NCBI GenBank assembly: GCA_012960755.1
Contig: DUAT01000059.1
Location: 60,965-124,964 of the forward strand
Reading direction: 5' to 3'
DNA: 64,000 nucleotides
Origin: Gammaproteobacteria bacterium
GTDB taxonomy: Bacteria > Pseudomonadota > Gammaproteobacteria > Pseudomonadales > Azotimanducaceae_A
Position numbers and translations under genes: made by a program. The notes under the pieces were generated by a model, which saw only the letters and a program-made list of their open reading frames with translations, ran no database searches and was not told the DNA's origin. The first letter of the stretch is position 1; the number at the start of each line of letters is the position of its first letter. Of the stretch, positions 57,985 to 64,000 are shown one piece after another.

Positions 57985-60241
57985 TGAAGTTCTCCTGAGT
58001 CAAGGTGAGGTTCGGATTGTAATAAGGGTCATTCTTTAACTTGACTCCCCATTTCTTTCTCATCAGTTCGTTTTCTTTTTCGAATCTGATTTTTTTTGCG
58101 CCAGAAATGTCTTCTCCCCTGGAGATTGATTCGTAATGGTAGAGTTCCGCATAGGGCGTCCAGAGATTTCGGTATCCTGCACGGTCCACTTTGAGGCAGA
58201 AGTCGACGTCGTTGAATGCCACTGATAGTGCTTCGTTTAACCCACCAACTTGAAGAAAAACATCCTTTCTTACGAGTTGCACCGCAGCTGTGACGGCAGA
58301 TAAATTCTGTACCAGGTTTAATCTGGAAAAGTAACCAGGATGCTCTCTGTTGTAGTATTTATGAGAATGACCCGCGATGCCGCCCACACCAAGAATAATC
58401 CCGCCATGTTGGATGGTATCGTTTTCAAAGTATAACTTTGCACCGACACAACCGATTTCTTTCCGACAGACGTGAGTCGCCAGTTCTGTAAGCCATTCAG
58501 GGTTTATTACTTCAACATCATTGTTAATAAACCCTAGTATCTCTCCATTTGCGAAGGTTGCACCATAGTTATTGATTCCGGAGAAATTGAAAGGAAAATC
58601 GTATTTAATTATTCTGACCCGGGAATTTTTAGATATTTCTCGAAAAAAAGCAAAAGTTTCTGCTCTCTGGGATTGGTTGTCCAGAATGAGAATTTCGAAG
58701 TTAGGGTAGGTGGTTTTCTGCAGAATGCTCTCGACGCAAGCAGAAAGTAAGTCTACGCCATCCCTTGTTGGAATTAGGAGAGAGACAAGCGGATATTTAC
58801 CATTGGGTATCTGCCAATTAACTTTGTAAGTATTCGGCAACAGACCCAGAGACACAGTAACATCGACCTTAGTATTTGAAAAATGGTCCTCTAACGCTTT
58901 GATACCTGCGTCTTCTGTGTAGCTTTTACTGGACGCTGAAGCTGCGGTCGAACCCTCGATTGCACGCCAGTGGTAGAGTATATGTGGGATGTGTACGATT
59001 TCATGATTTTTGCAGTTCTCGACGCAGCGCAGTAGAAGATCATAATCTTGACTACCTTCATAGCCTACTCTGAAACCACCTATTTGCATCATCAGGGATC
59101 GCTTGTAGACGCCGAGATGTGAAATATAGTTGTGGGAGTACAGGAGATCCCTGTTCCAGTCCGACTTGAAATGGGGGTCCATACGAACGCCCTGTTCATC
59201 AATCTTGTCTTCATCAGAATAGATTATCTTTGCGAATGGCTTTGTAGTGAGGGCATTAACCACATGAGCTAGGGCATGCGTGTGGAGTGTATCGTCGTGA
59301 TCCAGCAATGCACAGAAGTCGCCACTTGCCAGCGCCAGGGCGTCGTTAGATACCCGGGAAATATGTCCATTAGTCGCCCTGATTTTGTAATGAATTCTGT
59401 GGTCTGATTCTGAGTAGGATTCCAAAATATTCTGAATGTCACTATCATTCGAAGCGTCATCGACCAGGCACAATTCCCAGTTTTGATATGATTGTGCCAA
59501 AACGGATTCAACCATTTTCTTCAGTAAGTCGTGGTCGGGTTTGTATATGGGAACAAGTACAGATATTTTAGGTGAGTCTTTGGGGGCTCCCTTGACCAGG
59601 TTTGCAATTTTTTTCGAGTGGAGAGTTTCGACTTCGCGAATCCACGTCGAATAAGATGCGATCTGAGTTCCTCGTCCCAGAAAGGTCTGATTATAGAATT
59701 CAGCGGCGATTGTATCCCAGGAGGTGGCATCAGATTCATTTGCAGCAGACTCCAGACGACTGTTAATCTCTATTTTTGCAGAGTCTATGTTTAACGACTT
59801 AAACTTTTTGTGCTGTGAAATAAGCTTTTCTAAAACTGACTCCCGGGCAGATTCAGTTTTTTTTATTCTCAGGCGGAGGTGCTTCAGATCGATGTCGCCT
59901 GCGCTCGTAACAGGATCAAATCTGATCTGAAGTGGTGACTGTTCGAAGAAAACCAGGCGCTTTGCAAGTTCTCCTGAGTTCAACGGCAGTACCACTGAAT
60001 CTTGTTCGAGGTAGCCTTCGCCGAAGTCAAAATAGAATTTTGCGATCTGAAAATCTACTTCCAGGTCTATTTTGACTTGAAATTCGTACCAGGAACCCGG
60101 CTTCAGCTTTGCTTTGATTGCGAAGTAGGGATCATCACCTGTTGAGCGCCATTTCTCACCGATCTTCGTTAGCTGATTTACGGGCTCCAGCGAAGCTCTA
60201 AAGTCTTTACTCCTGGTACAAAAAAAAGGAATTGATATCAC
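57956..60241 (-). CDS. Two-domain family 2 glycosyltransferase with N-terminal beta-sandwich-like domain
   Basis: The 761-residue protein has an N-terminal domain of about 130 residues rich in beta strands (PGSWYEFQVKIDLEVDFQI), a first GT-A domain (ISVLVPIYKPDHDLL, LLDHDDTLH, IYSDEDKI) and a second (LVSLLIPTRDGVDLLSACVE, INNDVEVIN, FNDVDFCLKVD). Unlike the two relatives nearby, both catalytic domains keep their acidic motifs. It probably builds a repeated surface glycan. Confidence 0.88.
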   Translation of the reverse strand: MISIPFFCTRSKDFRASLEPVNQLTKIGEKWRSTGDDPYFAIKAKLKPGSWYEFQVKIDLEVDFQIAKFYFDFGEGYLEQDSVVLPLNSGELAKRLVFFEQSPLQIRFDPVTSAGDIDLKHLRLRIKKTESARESVLEKLISQHKKFKSLNIDSAKIEINSRLESAANESDATSWDTIAAEFYNQTFLGRGTQIASYSTWIREVETLHSKKIANLVKGAPKDSPKISVLVPIYKPDHDLLKKMVESVLAQSYQNWELCLVDDASNDSDIQNILESYSESDHRIHYKIRATNGHISRVSNDALALASGDFCALLDHDDTLHTHALAHVVNALTTKPFAKIIYSDEDKIDEQGVRMDPHFKSDWNRDLLYSHNYISHLGVYKRSLMMQIGGFRVGYEGSQDYDLLLRCVENCKNHEIVHIPHILYHWRAIEGSTAASASSKSYTEDAGIKALEDHFSNTKVDVTVSLGLLPNTYKVNWQIPNGKYPLVSLLIPTRDGVDLLSACVESILQKTTYPNFEILILDNQSQRAETFAFFREISKNSRVRIIKYDFPFNFSGINNYGATFANGEILGFINNDVEVINPEWLTELATHVCRKEIGCVGAKLYFENDTIQHGGIILGVGGIAGHSHKYYNREHPGYFSRLNLVQNLSAVTAAVQLVRKDVFLQVGGLNEALSVAFNDVDFCLKVDRAGYRNLWTPYAELYHYESISRGEDISGAKKIRFEKENELMRKKWGVKLKNDPYYNPNLTLTQENFTIGLPKVEA

Positions 60242-60328
60242 TAATTTTGAAGTTCACATGACATGTGTCTGGTATTATATCTACTTGGTGTGACTAAATG
60301 AAGAAAGCAGTTTCTTTCGCTAACCGAG

Positions 60329-62680
60329 ATGGTAATGGAACCAGAAGAAAAACTGAGACGTATTTACAAACGGTTGTCCAGCTTACGAATTTATGAAGAA
60401 GGTTCGGAATCAGCTGGAGATCAATTACGTCTAAGTAAGGAAACCGTTCGCCAAAAAGAACATGAAGTACAGATTCTACAGAATAAGCTTCGTTCTGCAG
60501 AATTGGAACGGGATGAATATCAGGTAGAGGTAGATCGGATTCGGAACAGCTTTTCATGGAAGCTAAGTGCTCCGCTTAGGTTCATAAGAACTGTTTTCAT
60601 TACGTTGCCGGGCCAGGCAGCCGATCGGCTTTTAGCCTGGCGTGTTGCGCCAGGAAAGAAACAACGGAAGGAGGCCAAAAAGAAGGCCGTACATAAAAAG
60701 AAAGACCTTCAACGTGAAAAGCCCCGGGCTAAACAAAAAACCCAACCCAACTGTCCTGAGAGAACGCCTCTAGTACTTGCCTTGTTTGATACGGCCATTG
60801 AGAAGGAGATAGGGGGGGATCTGAGGAATCCTGGATTGTTCCGGCGTCATGCAGAGCTCGCCGTTGCCGCGAAAATATCAGGTTTCTGTTATGACATACA
60901 TTTACAATCGATTACGGGTGATTTCGATGGGGTTGTAAGTCATCACTTGAATAACACGGAGATCGAGCTGAAGTATTGCGTCCGTTTTACCAGGGACTCA
61001 ATTCCCAATACTGTCCGGAGCTTCGGGGTAAATACGAAACTGGCATTTATCAGGATAGCTGCGCAATATTTTGAAGATCAACGGTATGTGACTGTCGCAG
61101 GGAAGCCGCTGATAGTCGTAGAGAATATTGAACCACACGATTACGAAGAGTATGTCGAAGAGTGGCGTTGGTATTGTCTGGAAAATGGCCTTGGAGAGAT
61201 TTTTGTTTTATCACTGGATGGTCATGAAGTTGAATGGGCAGATGGAGTGATTCAATCGGTTGACTATGCTTACCTTAAGGTACCTCAGTTTCCTGTAAAT
61301 TCCCCCGGCTGGGCTGTTTTTCTAAGGAGGTTCCAGTCTGACCTTCGGCAATTACTGTTTCAAAACAAGGCTGTAGATCCAATTTTATTTTTGGAAAGCT
61401 GGAATGATCGGAATAATGATCTTTCCCTGATGTCTGTTTTTAGAGAGTCTGGTGAATACCACAAGCAGTTTAAGGAAGCCCTTAAAAACGTAGAAACCGC
61501 CTACCATTCACAGATTCTGTTGTTGATAACTGATGAGAACACTGGACGCGATTTTCGCTCGGAAGTTTTAGATGAGATTGAGAGATTCAAGATTAAGCTG
61601 ATGATTCTAAATCTTGGCTGTGGAAAAGCAAAAACAGGCTCTAGAGAGTATTTCCTTTGGGAGAGGAAAAATAATATTCAATTCCTGCTCGAAAGATATT
61701 CTGCTCAAGGGGTGCGTGGGATTGTTGTTTTGTGTGAGCTGGACAAAAACACTAAGGATCAAATTCAGGAATCACAGTTTCCGGGTCTAAGGTTATCACA
61801 CACAAAAGCTTCAACAAAAGAGACTGGCAAGTGGTTAACAAAAAGTACACTGGAGGAAATTGGCTTTTGGGTTCCCAGAGTCTCTGCGGTTGTGGCGGCC
61901 ACCGATGTTATATCGTCGCCACACCTCCTTAAGCAGATTGCCAATCAAGAGGTCCCGGTTTACGAGGTGCTCGTGCTTTGTAGACAAGATGAAGCAATAG
62001 TTCTCCAGATAGAAAATATTAATCAGTTCGCGAAGCTACGCCTTGTATTTCTGGATGTTCAATCCGAAATTGATTGTGTTGAAAAGTTAGCTGCGATAAA
62101 GAGGTCGAAAGGTGAATTTGTTTGGTTTGTTGGCAATTCATGCCAGCCGAAAAAAAGTTGGCTGAAAGGTGTTCTGCAGGGAATGCGAGAAAACAAGGTT
62201 GTTCTTGGCTATTCAGATGTAGAAAACTTCGGGTCAATAGTGACGGGCAGGCCTGCCGTTGAAGATAATCCATGTGAAGACCTGTGTATTAGAAACTTTA
62301 TCAGTGACCTGAGTGCAGTAGTTGTGAGAAAAGAGCAATCTGAAAAAGTACTGGTCAAACATGGCAGCGTTATTTCGACATTTAAGGAACAAGGGATCTG
62401 GCTGTTTTACTTGCTCTTGTCACGGCAAAAAAGTTTCTATAAGGCTAAGTTTAAAACAAAAGCATTGTCGAATGGAGTGGCTTTGGCTGACCCTGATGAG
62501 GGTTTGATCAACACATTTGTACTTCAGCAATACTTTTCCAAAGAATACGATTTATCGGCTAGTTCACACAATATCCTGCTGGACCTGAACGAATTAGCGC
62601 AGCTACTTCTGGATAAACACCTAGACTATGTCAAGTTGATAGACTTTAAGTATTCTTCGTTGGAATTAACAACCGATTAG
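60329..62680 (+). CDS. Coiled-coil / WbsX-like (GH99-type) / GT-like multidomain protein
   Basis: The 783-residue protein has a coiled coil (about residues 35-75) ending in FSWKLSAPLRFI, a basic linker, a WbsX-like domain (about 140-380: RRHAELAVAAKISGFCYD, FLESWNDRNND) and a C-terminal domain resembling a degenerate GT2 (VSAVVAATDVISSPHLLKQ, VWFVGNSCQPKKSW). The WbsX domain keeps only part of the usual motifs. It is probably a glycan-chain enzyme; activity of the last domain is doubtful. Confidence 0.65.
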   Translation: MVMEPEEKLRRIYKRLSSLRIYEEGSESAGDQLRLSKETVRQKEHEVQILQNKLRSAELERDEYQVEVDRIRNSFSWKLSAPLRFIRTVFITLPGQAADRLLAWRVAPGKKQRKEAKKKAVHKKKDLQREKPRAKQKTQPNCPERTPLVLALFDTAIEKEIGGDLRNPGLFRRHAELAVAAKISGFCYDIHLQSITGDFDGVVSHHLNNTEIELKYCVRFTRDSIPNTVRSFGVNTKLAFIRIAAQYFEDQRYVTVAGKPLIVVENIEPHDYEEYVEEWRWYCLENGLGEIFVLSLDGHEVEWADGVIQSVDYAYLKVPQFPVNSPGWAVFLRRFQSDLRQLLFQNKAVDPILFLESWNDRNNDLSLMSVFRESGEYHKQFKEALKNVETAYHSQILLLITDENTGRDFRSEVLDEIERFKIKLMILNLGCGKAKTGSREYFLWERKNNIQFLLERYSAQGVRGIVVLCELDKNTKDQIQESQFPGLRLSHTKASTKETGKWLTKSTLEEIGFWVPRVSAVVAATDVISSPHLLKQIANQEVPVYEVLVLCRQDEAIVLQIENINQFAKLRLVFLDVQSEIDCVEKLAAIKRSKGEFVWFVGNSCQPKKSWLKGVLQGMRENKVVLGYSDVENFGSIVTGRPAVEDNPCEDLCIRNFISDLSAVVVRKEQSEKVLVKHGSVISTFKEQGIWLFYLLLSRQKSFYKAKFKTKALSNGVALADPDEGLINTFVLQQYFSKEYDLSASSHNILLDLNELAQLLLDKHLDYVKLIDFKYSSLELTTD

Positions 62681-62781
62681 GCGGGGAGCCCGATTTGTGC
62701 AGAAATTGATTGCCAGTATTTCAGACTGGCGATTGATAATGTAAAATTGAGCAAGTTGTATCTGATCTGGGAATTTAGAGT

Positions 62782-63549
62782 TTGAGAATTATCATTGCGA
62801 GCCCCCCTAAATCCGGGAACACGTGGATCAAAACTTTGCTTGGTGAGATTTATGACCTGGCTCAGATTGTTTCCCCGTCAGACGACGATCCGGATCTTCT
62901 GCAGAATTATATTCAGGAAGGATTGTTTCCTGAAAATTCGATCATGCACGAACATTATTCGCCCTCAGCGCATTTTTTTGAAGTTGCTGATTCGATCAGT
63001 GCTCAGGTGATAACAACAATCCGCAACCCATACGACAGCTTTGTATCTTTGTATTACTATGTTCAGAATTTCTCTGATCTGTTTCCCAAGTCACATGCAC
63101 TGAGTGTTTTGCTTGAAAAGCCCATAGATCATCCAGATGTGCTTGAATACTTGAGTGGAGTAGATAACGGATTTGGTGCTCATATTCGTCTGGCTTATGC
63201 TTGGCTGATTAGTAATCGGAAGCGAATCGTCCGCTATGAAGACTTGCACGCCAGGACATTCGAAGAGTTGAAATGGATTACAGACGAGATCCGTCCGGTA
63301 GAGGATGAGAAGATCCGATCAGCGATTAGAGCATCGTCAGTAAGTCGGATGCGTAAGAAAAATAGTGATCTACAAAGGCATGTCCGTTCTGCATCTGTTG
63401 GTGATTGGCGTAATCACCTGACAGATGTGCATTTGGAGATTTTTCGTTCGGTTTATGGAGAGAGGATTCAAGAAATGGGGTATGAAGTAGCGGCTTTTTC
63501 AAACAATAGTAGTGGCTCACAGTCCACGATAACTAGTGAGAAAAATTGA
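62782..63549 (+). CDS. Sulfotransferase
   Basis: The 255-residue protein has the PAPS phosphate-binding loop ASPPKSGNTWIKTLL at the N-terminus and the 3'-phosphate segment TTIRNPYDSFVSLYYYV, the two marks of sulfotransferases. It moves sulfate from PAPS to hydroxyl groups, here most likely on a surface glycan. The start is TTG 62782. Confidence 0.85.
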   Translation: MRIIIASPPKSGNTWIKTLLGEIYDLAQIVSPSDDDPDLLQNYIQEGLFPENSIMHEHYSPSAHFFEVADSISAQVITTIRNPYDSFVSLYYYVQNFSDLFPKSHALSVLLEKPIDHPDVLEYLSGVDNGFGAHIRLAYAWLISNRKRIVRYEDLHARTFEELKWITDEIRPVEDEKIRSAIRASSVSRMRKKNSDLQRHVRSASVGDWRNHLTDVHLEIFRSVYGERIQEMGYEVAAFSNNSSGSQSTITSEKN

Positions 63550-63559
63550 GACTTAAATT

Positions 63560-63760
63560 ATGCAGAACACCAGAACGTTGCAGGTTATTAGTAATGCGAC
63601 AGATGATATAGTTAGACGTGAGTTTTATCTTTGTGAGAGACTTGGAGGCCCGGCAGTCGATGGCAGGTATAATCGCAGCCTCGATGAGGTCTGGGCGACA
63701 AAAAATGACTACACTTTTATACGAAAAGTTCATGGAGAAACCTTATGGGGTAATTTGTGA
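63560..63760 (+). CDS. Short unknown frame, possible gene remnant
   Basis: A 66-residue frame starts MQNTRTLQVISNATDD. I recognise no domain. A second ATG at 63878 begins MPKTRPLQVFSNDPDK, clearly related, suggesting duplicated gene starts of which one or both have decayed. Confidence 0.4.
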   Translation: MQNTRTLQVISNATDDIVRREFYLCERLGGPAVDGRYNRSLDEVWATKNDYTFIRKVHGETLWGNL

Positions 63761-63877
63761 GTTGCTTGTTCTTCTTGAGTTGCAGGGTGCCAGCGCGAGG
63801 AAATATGTCTATACCTGTATGGCAGTAGCGTTGGAATCGTGACAACAAAACATTCGATAAACTCCTGAGAAACAACA

Positions 63878-63961
63878 ATGCCGAAAACAAGACCGCTACA
63901 GGTTTTTAGTAATGATCCTGACAAGCTGAAGCTGAAAATCAGCCGCGTATTGACTATTTAA
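63878..63961 (+). pseudogene. Second copy of the LQV-SN gene start, stopped after 27 codons
   Basis: The frame reads MPKTRPLQVFSNDPDKLKLK and ends at a TAA after 27 codons. It resembles the start of the frame at 63560. It looks like the 5' end of a decayed or shifted gene; the window ends 39 bases later. Confidence 0.4.
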
Positions 63962-64000
63962 GCCAACTGCATCAATAACAAGTTCGCGGCCTGTAGTATC

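Noticed and set aside
1..64000. tRNA, rRNA or CRISPR arrays
   Set aside because: No cloverleaf-like tRNA sequence, rRNA segment or regularly spaced repeat-spacer pattern was seen by eye in any intergenic region; the tandem repeats have no spacers.

Overview
The window reads as chromosomal DNA of a gammaproteobacterium close to the Pseudomonadales/Cellvibrionales type, probably aerobic and aquatic. The evidence is gene order. The series grxD, rnt, pyrC, argG, nth, rnf, metG, mrp, dcd and the series yciK, ubiG, mtaD, gyrA, pheA, hisC, tyrA, cmk, rpsA, ihfB, lapA follow the order I know from Pseudomonas. Species cannot be named from the sequence alone.

Layout. 1-716: 3' end of a hydantoinase B/5-oxoprolinase gene. 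835-5306: monothiol glutaredoxin, then an iron-box-preceded porin / FMN-binding / PepSY membrane operon, rubrerythrin and RNase T. 5303-16242: pyrC, argG, nth, an Rnf electron-transport operon, metG, mrp/apbC and dcd. 16263-21372: DUF3108 and DUF2066 envelope proteins, a PerM-type permease, hda and a MurG-type glycosyltransferase. 21465-24907: a GntR(YtrA)-ABC transporter module and a diiron ferritin-like oxidase. 24932-29282: a LysR pseudogene, serA, mnmC and a sulfurtransferase. 29744-33547: yciH, a hypothetical gene, a membrane-anchored cold-shock protein, pdxJ, an SH3/coiled-coil YgiM-like protein, yciI and yciB. 33817-38385: yciO, trpS, scpA, scpB, rluB. 38387-41502: yciK, ubiG, mtaD. 41665-52893: gyrA, pheA, hisC, tyrA, cmk, rpsA, ihfB, lapA, lapB and a ComEA-like protein. 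52992-64000: a visibly AT-richer surface-glycan region with three two-domain GT2 glycosyltransferases, a PhyH-type dioxygenase, a WbsX-like/GT protein, a sulfotransferase and short gene remnants. In Pseudomonas aeruginosa the O-antigen locus also sits beside ihfB, so this looks like the same variable site.

The most unusual item is the Rnf operon. It has no separate rnfC. Instead the RnfB reading frame continues into the two-cluster ferredoxin tail of RnfC, giving five four-cysteine cluster motifs in one protein. The NADH/FMN-binding body of RnfC is absent, so the usual NADH entry point of the complex is missing from this locus.

A second theme is small-scale genome plasticity. Short tandem repeats (13-24 nt) lie in or beside many ordinary genes. 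They are in frame when inside genes (murG, ubiG, the YgiM-like gene, the DUF3108 gene, the FMN-binding gene). Two unrelated genes 15 kb apart share the same 24-nt repeat unit. There are two MITE-like elements, one with 33-bp perfect inverted ends and TA borders, one with 16-bp ends and a CTAA duplication. A GACTCGGCGTCCCC repeat family occurs in three intergenic regions. Several genes expected from synteny are missing (rnfC, purMN, serC, aroA).
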